From assembly GCA_950073835.1 (NCBI GenBank), contig CATMRP010000019.1:1-47950 (forward strand): DNA of 47,950 nt. The letters are read 5' to 3'. The notes under the pieces were generated by a model that was not told the DNA's origin, did not search any database, and saw only the letters and a list, made by a program, of their open reading frames with translations. Positions 35,867 through 43,955 of this stretch are shown here, piece by piece. This DNA is from an uncultured Alteromonadaceae bacterium. GTDB lineage: Bacteria > Pseudomonadota > Gammaproteobacteria > Enterobacterales > Alteromonadaceae. The position numbers were made by a program, and so were the translations under genes. Positions within the stretch are counted from its first letter, which is position 1, and each line of letters begins with the position of its first letter.

Positions 35867-37777
35867 TTACAGCGCGCGCTTGTTCCACACGTCGACCAGA
35901 AAACGATAGTTAGCTTTAATTTGACCAATGAAGGCTTCATCATCGATCGAACCCGCCAACCAGGCTTTAGTCGGCTCGCCAAAGATTGAGCGACCTACCG
36001 CAAAACCTTTTACCATGGCGCTCTTAGCGGCCTGATTAAAGCCAGCTTCCAGCACATCCATTGGCGCATCCAGTCCCAGGATCACTATTCCGTGACAGTG
36101 CTTATCATTCTTATTCACCAGCGCCTCAACGGTCTCCCATGAGTCTGCGCTCAACGGCGGCAGCTTCCACCAGTCTGGCTTGATACCCAGATGATAAAAA
36201 CGCTCAAGGGTTCTGATGTAATTTTCATCAGTACGTGGCTTACTGGCCGGTAAAATAATCTCTAATAGTAGTTCATGCCCTGACTGACAGCAGGCTTCGT
36301 AAACTTCGCGAACCAGTTGCTCTTGTTCCAGGCGCATTTCAAGTGAATCGTCCGGGTGATAAAACACCAGACATTTGACGATGTGTTCCAGCGGCCAGCT
36401 CACTAACTGACTGCCAATATTGCCATGTTCCAGACGCAGCGGACGTGAACCAGGCAGTTCGATTGGACGGGCAACCCACCAGTCACGGCCAGTCACTTCA
36501 TTCAGTACTGCCTGACCATAAGTGCCGTCAACGAATACGCCGATCTTGCCTTGCAGACCTAGTTCTTCACGGGACTCTTCGGCTGCACGCAGAATAAGTT
36601 TCTTCACTGCAGGAATTTGCGCTAAATCTGCGCCGGCATCGATAGCCATTTTTTCTAATTGACTACGGTGGTCAAATGCTAAGATATTCAGCTCACCCCA
36701 GCCGTGGTCACGCGTGGTGACACGATGTAAATGTTGCAGATCTTTATCTAAGTCAGGGCGCGGAACGGATTCAGCGCGGCTGAGGTAATTATCCAGCTCT
36801 TCTTTGCTCGGCATTGCCGGTGCACAACCGTGACGAGAAACCACCAAAGCGCCACAGGCATTGCCGTATGCGCAGGCTTGTTCCCAGCTTTCGCCATTGA
36901 GATAACCACGTAACAGGCCAGACATAAAGGCATCACCTGCACCTAATACATTCATGACCTGTACGCGGACGCCTTTGAATACTTCGGCATCATCCAGGCT
37001 GTCCGGGATATCACCTTCAAATACCGCACAACCCAATGGACCTAATTTACACACCAAGGCGCCATCAGTAATTTCACGAACCTTCTTTAATGCAGTAATG
37101 GTATCTTCTGAACCACCAGCGATATGAAATTCTTCTTCGGTGCCGACGATCAAGTCAAAGTGACCCAGCACATCTTGCAATTCTTGTGTAACCTGCTCTG
37201 AAGCGATGAAGCGTGTTTCACCATCACCAGGATTAGTCAGCCCCCACAGAACCGGACGGTAATCAATATCAAGCGCACGCTTCAAGCCGTGCTTGCCCGC
37301 ATATTCCAGCGCTTTTAACACCGCAGCGCGGGTTTGATGATTTGACAGATGAGTACCGGTAATTGCTAATGCTTTTGATGACGCAATATAGTCTTCTTTC
37401 ACATCATCTGGCGTAATCGCCATGTCAGCACAATTGTCGCGATAAAAGATTAACGGGAAAGTATCCTCATCTTTAAGACCCAGAATAACCAGTGCAGTTA
37501 AACGCTCTGGATCGGTAATCAGATTGCTGATATCAACACCAACACGATCAAGTTCTTCGCGCAGAAAGCGACCCATGTGTTCATTACCAACACGCGCTAA
37601 CATTGAAGACTTGAGGCCCATACGAGCGGTGCCGTAGGCTACGTTTCCTGAAGAGCCGCCCAGATACTTAGCAAAGGTTGCTTCATCTTCAAGACGCGCA
37701 CCAATTTGCTGTCCATAAAGGTCGACCGCTACGCGCCCCATACAAATTAGATCCAGTGTTTTAGCTGTAGTACTCAT
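35867..37777 (-). CDS. iolC: Bifunctional 5-dehydro-2-deoxygluconokinase / 5-dehydro-2-deoxyphosphogluconate aldolase
   Basis: A 636-residue fusion. Residues about 8-335 are a PfkB-type kinase (IolC): KYLGGSSGNVAYGTARMGLKSSML-like N-motif and the anion-hole signature NVLGAGDAFMSGLLRGYL with GAGDAF at 279-284. Residues about 345-636 are a DUF2090 domain taking the place of the IolJ aldolase: ILAFDHRSQLEKMA, GVFVDGTYGQAVLNE, ARPIELPGSRPLRLEHG, KCLVFYHPDD, VKGFAVGRSIFGEP. Together they phosphorylate 2-deoxy-5-keto-D-gluconate and split it to malonate semialdehyde and dihydroxyacetone phosphate. Such fusions are known in proteobacteria. It is the first gene of the operon, behind a palindrome-overlapped promoter. 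Confidence 0.93.
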   Translation of the reverse strand: MSTTAKTLDLICMGRVAVDLYGQQIGARLEDEATFAKYLGGSSGNVAYGTARMGLKSSMLARVGNEHMGRFLREELDRVGVDISNLITDPERLTALVILGLKDEDTFPLIFYRDNCADMAITPDDVKEDYIASSKALAITGTHLSNHQTRAAVLKALEYAGKHGLKRALDIDYRPVLWGLTNPGDGETRFIASEQVTQELQDVLGHFDLIVGTEEEFHIAGGSEDTITALKKVREITDGALVCKLGPLGCAVFEGDIPDSLDDAEVFKGVRVQVMNVLGAGDAFMSGLLRGYLNGESWEQACAYGNACGALVVSRHGCAPAMPSKEELDNYLSRAESVPRPDLDKDLQHLHRVTTRDHGWGELNILAFDHRSQLEKMAIDAGADLAQIPAVKKLILRAAEESREELGLQGKIGVFVDGTYGQAVLNEVTGRDWWVARPIELPGSRPLRLEHGNIGSQLVSWPLEHIVKCLVFYHPDDSLEMRLEQEQLVREVYEACCQSGHELLLEIILPASKPRTDENYIRTLERFYHLGIKPDWWKLPPLSADSWETVEALVNKNDKHCHGIVILGLDAPMDVLEAGFNQAAKSAMVKGFAVGRSIFGEPTKAWLAGSIDDEAFIGQIKANYRFLVDVWNKRAL

Positions 37778-37864
37778 TCTTTGTCCTCTTTAAACACGCT
37801 GGTCCGCAAGGTTTTTGCAACGTGCCATGCAGGCTAATCACGTTGACTTACTTAATTTGCGCTA

Positions 37865-37893
37865 AGCTTAATGAAACGAAATAAATATTTCAA
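37865..37893 (-). promoter_or_regulatory. Putative promoter of the iol operon
   Basis: Read on the minus strand: TTGAAA (37893-37888), a 17-base spacer, TAAGCT (37870-37865). The -35 is part of the operator palindrome, so bound regulator would block RNA polymerase. Confidence 0.5.
37877..37892. promoter_or_regulatory. Putative IolR operator at the iol operon promoter
   Basis: CGAAAT-AAAT-ATTTCA, a near-perfect copy of the locus palindrome. A weaker second copy, GAAAT-TTTC-ATTCC, is at 37906-37919. Confidence 0.7.
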
Positions 37894-37985
37894 CATTATT
37901 TTAACGAAATTTTCATTCCAGTCATTAGGCGGCCAAAAGCAACCAATTTATATTATGTATTTCAGCAAGTTAGATATTAATAATT

Positions 37986-38007
37986 TTTTGAAATATTTAT
38001 TTCAAAA
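37986..38007. promoter_or_regulatory. Extended perfect palindrome, putative IolR operator
   Basis: The arms TTTTGAAAT (37986-37994) and ATTTCAAAA (37999-38007) are perfectly complementary over 9 bp around ATTT. The site is about 210 bases upstream of iolC and just past the dioxygenase stop codon. It is spaced about 110 bases from the operator at 37877, which would suit looping. Confidence 0.7.
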
Positions 38008-38024
38008 TGCATTTCATTAGGTGA

Positions 38025-38720
38025 TTACTGACCTTTCCACCACATACGATACAAATTGTGTTTAACATTCAGGGCGCGTGTGTGAAATTCGCCTAACGCT
38101 GTAGACTCATCCGCCATCATGTCATCACATAAGGTAGTAATTTCCGTGAGCAAGTCACGCTCCTGTTGACTTTGAATATGGGACTCAACCCAGCCAACAA
38201 ACGCAATCCTGCGCCCGGAAGTCACCGGCAGTACTTCATGCATTACGCCCGAGGGATAAAACAACAGGGTACCTTTCGGCTCCTTAAGGCGCATTTCTTC
38301 ACCACTGGGGTAAGTCAAAAGCAACTCCCCCCCTTCATAACTGTCGGGCTCGGTAAGAAACAGTGTCATGGAATAGTCGGTTCGAACCTGGCGACGGTTA
38401 TCCCCTAAAAAGGCCGAGTCGGCATGAGGACCGTAAAATCCCCCGTCGCTGTACAAATTAAACCGCGGATTGACCATGCTTTTGGGAAACATGCGTGTGC
38501 GTATGTGACTACTGCTCATGATGGCATTATTGATTTGTTTGATCAGCTCATCTGCAGGCCCCGTTTGCGGGCTCATCTGAAAAGCGATTTCTTTGTTGCC
38601 CTTCACTTTTTCGCGATAAAGTTGACCGGGTGCCAGCCCATCTGCCCAATTGAGTTTGTCTAACACTGCAACAATCTCATCGCACTCCCCTGCTGGAAGG
38701 AGCGGTAGCCGGGCAATCAT
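38025..38720 (-). CDS. Fe(II)/2-oxoglutarate-dependent dioxygenase, PKHD/PiuC-YbiX type
   Basis: A 231-residue oxygenase. The double-stranded beta-helix has RFNLYSDGGFYGPHADSAF (iron ligands His99, Asp101), TDYSMTLFLTEPDSYEGGELLL, and YPSGVMHEVLPVTSGRRIAFVGWVES (third ligand His161, 2-oxoglutarate Arg171). It matches the E. coli YbiX/Pseudomonas PiuC group of prolyl-4-hydroxylase-like proteins, which often sit beside TonB-dependent receptor genes and iron uptake. Its ATG overlaps the permease stop by four bases (ATGA), so it is in that operon. The substrate is unknown; in this setting it could oxidise an inositol-derived ligand or a transport protein. Confidence 0.9.
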   Translation of the reverse strand: MIARLPLLPAGECDEIVAVLDKLNWADGLAPGQLYREKVKGNKEIAFQMSPQTGPADELIKQINNAIMSSSHIRTRMFPKSMVNPRFNLYSDGGFYGPHADSAFLGDNRRQVRTDYSMTLFLTEPDSYEGGELLLTYPSGEEMRLKEPKGTLLFYPSGVMHEVLPVTSGRRIAFVGWVESHIQSQQERDLLTEITTLCDDMMADESTALGEFHTRALNVKHNLYRMWWKGQ

Positions 38721-40444
38721 CCCCGGCTCTCTACTTCAGGTTGTTGGCTGTAATATTCTGTCTCATCTGTTTCCGCTGACTCTTTTTTGGTGAACCAGTA
38801 AGTGCCAGAGATAAAATACAGAATTGTAGGTAACACCAGCCATTGCTGAAATTGCCCAAGTACACCAGGGCCTGCTGAATAGACCCATATTGCCAGGCCA
38901 CAACAGGATACCAGAGAACCAATAGCAACCACCTTTGCCAACGTGATAAGCGGATTTTTAGCAATATCTTTTGCCGTCGCCTTATCGATTTGCTCACTGT
39001 GGCTAAAGAACGCTTTTTCTTCAGCAACGCGCGCTTCATAAGCAGCAACTTCCTGTGCGGCTTGTGCAGTAAAGTCTTCTTTAGCGCCTGCCATTCTGGC
39101 CATGACCATGTAGCCTACCGTTGCAACAATCCACGTAGGCAGCAACAGGAAGAATAAATGTACGTCGGCAACTGTATTTAATAAGTAAGCGAATACCAGA
39201 GAGCCAAGCCAGGCCACCAACGCTGGCATGTTAATGTTATTACCTTTATAGCTATTCCAATAAGGCGTCATTCCTACCTTGTTTAATAACCAGTGTTCAG
39301 CAAACAGGATGGCACCGATTGGCGCGATCGCCAGACCCATAATGCCCAGGAAGTCGAGCATTTGCGCAAAAGCGAAAGGGAAGCAGGCAATAATGGTGGT
39401 AAAGACCCCAACCACAATGGTGACTTTAATCCGATCCCATTTAGGATTGATTGATTGAAACGCCAAACCTGCCCGGTATATCGTTGGGTTAGACGTTGTC
39501 CAGCCAGCAATAATAACAGCCAGAATACCTGCCCACCCTAATGCCTGATAAGCCACTTCACCGGCATCCAGTTGCGACACCGTGGTATTGAGGAGCATGG
39601 CCGCAGCCGCACCCATGATACCCGCACAGATCCAGGCCATATAATGACCGATAAACATACCCAGTGCCGAGAATAATCCATAAGAAGACTTTTTCGCAAA
39701 ACGCAAAATGGTCATATCTGACATGGCCCCATGCATGGGCACGTTACATACCCAGGCAAACGCTGCAACATGCCAGATACCAATACCATTATCCTGCTCA
39801 CGCCATATAAAGGTATCGCCCACCGCGGCAAAGTCACTGAAACTGGTAATGCTGCTCACGCCATCAGTGGCTGCAATTAGCATCGGCAACGCAGCGATCC
39901 CACCAATAAAGAACATTAGGATCATCCACGGAGCACACACCGCGGCAAACTGCGCTACTTTCTTGAATCCGCTGATAGCCACATAACTAATCACTATACC
40001 GACCACAACAGCCACGAAAACAAAACTCATGCTGTTGGGATACCAGGTAACCTGCGGCGGAATACCAAAGGGTATCCTCACCGCCGAAGCAGACACCGTA
40101 ATCATGGCACCGGCAATGATCACAAACAAAAAGCCATTAATAATGCTGTATATTTTCACCACGCCTGGACCGGCGACCTTTTCCAGGTATGCGTATAACG
40201 TCAGACGGGTCCGAACTGCTATTGGCGCAGTGATAAATGCCCACGTAAGCACAGCTAAAATGTTACCCAGCATTAAACCAACGATAACGTCGTAGGTTGA
40301 CACACCTAAGGAAACGAATAATGCACCGATGACAAATTCAGTTCCGGCCACATGCTCGCCTGCGTAACTTGCCGCAAAATGTCTTGCTGGCTCTAACTTG
40401 TTTGCCGCTACCGGCTGATTTTCGAACTCTTGCACTTCGCTCAC
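38717..40444 (-). CDS. NCS1-family permease, candidate inositol importer
   Basis: A 575-residue inner-membrane protein with about twelve helices. It fits the nucleobase:cation-symporter-1 (cytosine/purine/hydantoin permease) family: ARHFAASYAGEHVAGTEFVIGALFVSLG, then VGLMLGNILAVLTWAFITAPIAVRTRLTLYAYLEKVAGPG, VCNVPMHGAMSDMTILRFAKKSSYG and GWTTSNPTIYRAGLAF. A long hydrophilic segment (about 430-480) separates the last helices. A TTG at 40513 would extend it by 23 residues; the GTG at 40444, nine bases after GGAG, is preferred. No other inositol transporter (IolT, IatP, SSS) is seen, so it is the likely importer. Co-transcribed with the dioxygenase. Confidence 0.85.
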   Translation of the reverse strand: MSEVQEFENQPVAANKLEPARHFAASYAGEHVAGTEFVIGALFVSLGVSTYDVIVGLMLGNILAVLTWAFITAPIAVRTRLTLYAYLEKVAGPGVVKIYSIINGFLFVIIAGAMITVSASAVRIPFGIPPQVTWYPNSMSFVFVAVVVGIVISYVAISGFKKVAQFAAVCAPWMILMFFIGGIAALPMLIAATDGVSSITSFSDFAAVGDTFIWREQDNGIGIWHVAAFAWVCNVPMHGAMSDMTILRFAKKSSYGLFSALGMFIGHYMAWICAGIMGAAAAMLLNTTVSQLDAGEVAYQALGWAGILAVIIAGWTTSNPTIYRAGLAFQSINPKWDRIKVTIVVGVFTTIIACFPFAFAQMLDFLGIMGLAIAPIGAILFAEHWLLNKVGMTPYWNSYKGNNINMPALVAWLGSLVFAYLLNTVADVHLFFLLLPTWIVATVGYMVMARMAGAKEDFTAQAAQEVAAYEARVAEEKAFFSHSEQIDKATAKDIAKNPLITLAKVVAIGSLVSCCGLAIWVYSAGPGVLGQFQQWLVLPTILYFISGTYWFTKKESAETDETEYYSQQPEVESRG

Positions 40445-40689
40445 AACAGCGTTCTCCACAGAAATTGATTCGATGAGTTGATAACTAAACTCTGTCGCGC
40501 AGCTCCGAATCAATCAGTGGCATTCACATTTCAATAATGTTTATATAAGCAAGGCTTATCGCTGTGCTTACCGCTGATCAATGCGAATCGCCCGGCACCT
40601 CACCGCACAAAACACAATACACACTTTTAAAGTTAAAGTGACAAATAATTAACATCAACAAAATAAAACATTTCAAAAGCAATTTCAAA

Positions 40690-40705
40690 CGAAATTTACA
40701 TTTCA
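40690..40705. promoter_or_regulatory. Putative IolR operator, permease side
   Basis: CGAAAT-TTAC-ATTTCA has the palindrome arms with a different 4-base centre. It lies about 245 bases from the permease start. Confidence 0.65.
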
Positions 40706-40846
40706 CACACTTATTGATGTTGACCTCTCTATCCGTATCGTCACAATCACTGTCGATTATAGTTTTAATTGATACAGTTAATATACAATCGACGCCAGGC
40801 TAGCCAACATTCTCCTTCGCCAGCAAACAAATTTGTAAACTTAATA

Positions 40847-40862
40847 TGGAATATTTATTTCT
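40847..40862. promoter_or_regulatory. Putative IolR operator, receptor side
   Basis: TGGAAT-ATTT-ATTTCT matches the locus palindrome with two differences. It lies immediately upstream of the TonB-receptor promoter. Confidence 0.6.
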
Positions 40863-40868
40863 TTTTTA

Positions 40869-40897
40869 TTGACGAACGGAATATTATTTTGTAAAAA
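40869..40897 (+). promoter_or_regulatory. Putative promoter of the TonB-dependent receptor
   Basis: TTGACG (40869-40874), a 17-base spacer and TAAAAA (40892-40897). A degenerate operator copy (CGGAAT-ATTA-TTTTG, 40877-40891) lies in the spacer. Confidence 0.5.
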
Positions 40898-40989
40898 TTA
40901 TGTCAACAGATGACATCCCTACTAACAAAGTCGTCTATTTTTGAAATACAGTTAACACATAACTTACAAAAACCATCTGGAGAAACCGT

Positions 40990-43851
40990 ATGTCCGTTTG
41001 TTACAGAAAGACACTCTTAGCCTGCTGTATTACCAGTGCTTTAAGTTCTGTACCTGCCATTGCAATTGCTCAGGACGACCAGGCCGCGAATGCCGCAGGC
41101 CAGGATGCAGAGATCATTGAAGTGCGTGGAATTCGCCGTAGCCTTAGCGCCGCTCAAGATATTAAGCGCTCAGCTCCTGGTGTAGTAGACGCCATATCGG
41201 CCGAAGATTTAGGTAAATTTCCCGACACCAACATTGCAGAGTCGTTACAGCGTATTCCAGGTATTGCCATAGACCGCAACGGTGGTGAAGGTCAGTTTGT
41301 AACAGTCCGTGGTTTTGGCCCCAGTTTTAATACAGTGCTGGTTAACGGACGCCGTATAGTTTCAGAAACAGGTGGACGTGAGTTCAGTTTCGACTTGTAT
41401 CCAGCCGAGCTAATCTCTGGTGCGGATATTTATAAGTCAGGTGTAGCGTCATTACAGGAAGGCGGCATCGGTGCCACGATCAATTTGAAAACAGCGCGTC
41501 CTTTCTCGCTGGCCGACGATACTATGCTGGTGACAGCTCAGGGCCTCTATGATGAAAATAGCGGTGAAACAACACCTCAGCTATTCGGCTTGTATTCCAC
41601 CAGCTTTAATGACGGTGCGACGGGTGTTTTGATTTCTGCTTCTTATCAGAACCGCAAGTCGCAGGAAGATTTCACCAATACCAACGGCTGGTTACCTACT
41701 GATGTTGATTCAATTAACTTTGCTGCAGGCGTTAATGCGAACCCAGGTAATGTATCGACAGCATTTATCCCGCGAGAAACCCAAACGGGCCGCCGTAGCC
41801 AAGAACGTGAACGTTTGAATGTACAGGCGGTGCTACAACAGTATATTGGAGATGATATTGTAATGACTTTGGATGGGTTTTACAACGATTACGAAGTATC
41901 ATCCTCAGCAACAATGTTAGGTTCGTGGTATGGCACTGCGGCAGCAACGTCAAATGTAATTCTCAATGAAAACGGCACAGTGTTAGAGCAGGATATCTCA
42001 TCAGAGGTGGGCATCCTTAATCGCTTAGAAGGCCGCCCTACCAAAACGATGGCGTTCGGTGCTAATTTTAAATGGACAGTGACAGATGAATTAACAACTG
42101 TTTTTGATTTTGGTTACTCCTCCTCAGAGGCCAAACAAGGCAAGGGGAATGGTCAGGCTGTGATGGGCTTTACTGACGACCCGAACGATCCAATGGATGA
42201 TTTTCATTTTGACAATTATGGGTCCGAAGCTGAACTAATCTACCCTGCCCCGATAGTTAACCGTTTGCTAGACCGCGACAGTTATCGTGCTCACGTAGCA
42301 CAATATGGTGACCAAGCCGGTGACGGCACAGGGGGCAATTCCGTTGATGCCAGTATTTATCAATTTTCAATCGACAACGTTTACGAGCCTTATGATGGCG
42401 GAATGCTCAGCAAAGTGAAATTTGGAGTAAATTACTCTAAAGAAGACAAGACAGTTGATATAGTGCGCCCAGGTTTTGATGTTTTCTGTTTATACTGCTT
42501 TTTTAGTATTGATGTTCCCAATGACTTGATCTTAGATTTCGACACGTCGGGCTTGCTTAGTGGTGTATCTCCCAATACATTCCGCGATATTTACTCATTT
42601 AATCTGAATGATTACATTGGCTGGCAAACTTCAACAGAAGGTTTCCTGGCCCGAGACGCGGTTTATGGACTAGACCCAGGGACATCTGAGGCTTTCTATA
42701 ACAGTCAACCAGGGGGCTTTTTAGGAACCAGACAACCTGACAGCTATGAGGTATCGGAAACCATCATGGCAGCCTATGCGGACGTGCTCTTTCAAGGTGA
42801 CTTCAACAACATGGAGTGGAAATTAAATACTGGTGCTCGGTTGGTTTACACTGAGGATGAGGCTATTGGTTCACAGCAACTGCTAGTAGGTCTAAGCCAA
42901 ACAGTAGCTTCGCAGTACAATCCAGCTTTCGACACCGAGGGCTCCGGTTTCCAAGCTGAAAATAACGATTATTTAAAAATATTACCTAACGTTAGCTTCA
43001 CACTGAATCCAACAGAAGATTTTGTAGTACGTCTGGCCGTATCTGAAACTATGACTCGGCCCGAACTGAAAGATCTGGCCCCACGTTTCTCGTATCTTGA
43101 CTTGCGTCCTGGGTCATTAAACGCTGTTGCAGGTAACGTAAACCTCAAGCCTTATACGTCGATAAACCTGGATGCTTCTTTCGAATATTATTGGGGTGAT
43201 ATTAATTATGTCAGCTTAGCTCTGTTCAAAAAGGAAGTGCAGAATTTTATCGTGACGGATAACGAAATAGTGTCTGTATCCGATGTAAATATTCAAACTC
43301 CGTTAATTTCTGATGAACCAGCGATAGATGCTGACGCTGGCACAATAGATTTCAATGTTCAACGCCCTCTGAACAGTGAGACTGCAGATGTCACCGGCTA
43401 CGAAATTGCTGCGCAGTATGCATTTGACGACGGTGCTCTGGAAGGTTTAGGTTTCTCTGCCAACGCAACTTTTCTGGACTCTAACGCTGAAATTGCGTCG
43501 AACAGCGATGTGAACACCTTATTTGCAATACCAGGATTAGGAGACTCAATGAATGCCACCATTTTCTACGAAATGGAGTCGTTCGAGGCGCGTATTTCAT
43601 GGAGTAACCGTGATGAATTCCTGGAGTCACTGATTAATCCTAAAGCCGGTGTTGAACCCGTGTTTACAGAGGAATTTTCACAGGTTGATTTACAGTTGAC
43701 CTATCGCTTCACAGAAGACTTCTCGGTATTCGTACAGGGTGTCAACATTACTGACGAAGCCATTCGCAAACATGGTCGTTACGATGATCAATTTATTCTT
43801 TATCGCAACACTGGGCCGCGTTACAGCGTTGGATTCCGTGGCCAGTTTTAA
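40990..43851 (+). CDS. TonB-dependent receptor, Xanthomonas/Caulobacter type
   Basis: A 953-residue outer-membrane receptor. It has a signal peptide (about 1-27, ending ...IAIAQ), a TonB-box-like EIIEVRGIRRSLSAAQ, the plug domain SAEDLGKFPDTNIAESLQRIPGIAID with the FVTVRGFGPSFNTVLVNGRRI signature of the TIGR01782 (TonB-Xanth-Caul) group, and a 22-strand barrel ending RYSVGFRGQF with terminal Phe. These receptors usually import carbohydrates over the outer membrane. GGAG seven bases before the ATG supports the start. It is divergent from the permease with shared operators, so its ligand is probably inositol or a larger inositol conjugate; a siderophore is the main alternative. Confidence 0.93.
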   Translation: MSVCYRKTLLACCITSALSSVPAIAIAQDDQAANAAGQDAEIIEVRGIRRSLSAAQDIKRSAPGVVDAISAEDLGKFPDTNIAESLQRIPGIAIDRNGGEGQFVTVRGFGPSFNTVLVNGRRIVSETGGREFSFDLYPAELISGADIYKSGVASLQEGGIGATINLKTARPFSLADDTMLVTAQGLYDENSGETTPQLFGLYSTSFNDGATGVLISASYQNRKSQEDFTNTNGWLPTDVDSINFAAGVNANPGNVSTAFIPRETQTGRRSQERERLNVQAVLQQYIGDDIVMTLDGFYNDYEVSSSATMLGSWYGTAAATSNVILNENGTVLEQDISSEVGILNRLEGRPTKTMAFGANFKWTVTDELTTVFDFGYSSSEAKQGKGNGQAVMGFTDDPNDPMDDFHFDNYGSEAELIYPAPIVNRLLDRDSYRAHVAQYGDQAGDGTGGNSVDASIYQFSIDNVYEPYDGGMLSKVKFGVNYSKEDKTVDIVRPGFDVFCLYCFFSIDVPNDLILDFDTSGLLSGVSPNTFRDIYSFNLNDYIGWQTSTEGFLARDAVYGLDPGTSEAFYNSQPGGFLGTRQPDSYEVSETIMAAYADVLFQGDFNNMEWKLNTGARLVYTEDEAIGSQQLLVGLSQTVASQYNPAFDTEGSGFQAENNDYLKILPNVSFTLNPTEDFVVRLAVSETMTRPELKDLAPRFSYLDLRPGSLNAVAGNVNLKPYTSINLDASFEYYWGDINYVSLALFKKEVQNFIVTDNEIVSVSDVNIQTPLISDEPAIDADAGTIDFNVQRPLNSETADVTGYEIAAQYAFDDGALEGLGFSANATFLDSNAEIASNSDVNTLFAIPGLGDSMNATIFYEMESFEARISWSNRDEFLESLINPKAGVEPVFTEEFSQVDLQLTYRFTEDFSVFVQGVNITDEAIRKHGRYDDQFILYRNTGPRYSVGFRGQF

Positions 43852-43872
43852 AAGAAATGGTTGACTAAACAC

Positions 43873-43899
43873 ACAGGCGGATTATTATCCGCCTGTTTT
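43873..43899 (+). terminator. Rho-independent terminator of the TonB receptor gene
   Basis: ACAGGCGGAT (43873-43882), loop TATT, ATCCGCCTGT (43887-43896), then TTTT. Confidence 0.85.
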
Positions 43900-43908
43900 C
43901 GCTAAAAA

Positions 43909-43924
43909 TGAAATAAATATTTCA
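43909..43924. promoter_or_regulatory. Perfect IolR-type operator palindrome
   Basis: TGAAAT-AAAT-ATTTCA with perfect 6-bp arms, 31 bases before the epimerase gene that is followed by the RpiR regulator. It points to autoregulation. Confidence 0.75.
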
Positions 43925-43955
43925 TCCTACACAACCCTACACTTTTGATGTGTTT

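Larger units (their letters stand above)
40445..40989. promoter_or_regulatory. Divergent control region, permease and TonB receptor
   Basis: A 545-base, AT-rich gap between two divergent transport genes. It contains two good operator palindromes (40690-40705 and 40847-40862), additional half sites (ATTTCAAA at 40671-40690), a weaker copy between a -35/-10 pair for the receptor, and no convincing gene. Confidence 0.7.

Noticed and set aside
38717..40444. Annotation as a plain cytosine/purine permease
   Set aside because: The family is right, but no nucleobase genes are nearby while operators and neighbours tie it to inositol; the substrate is left open.
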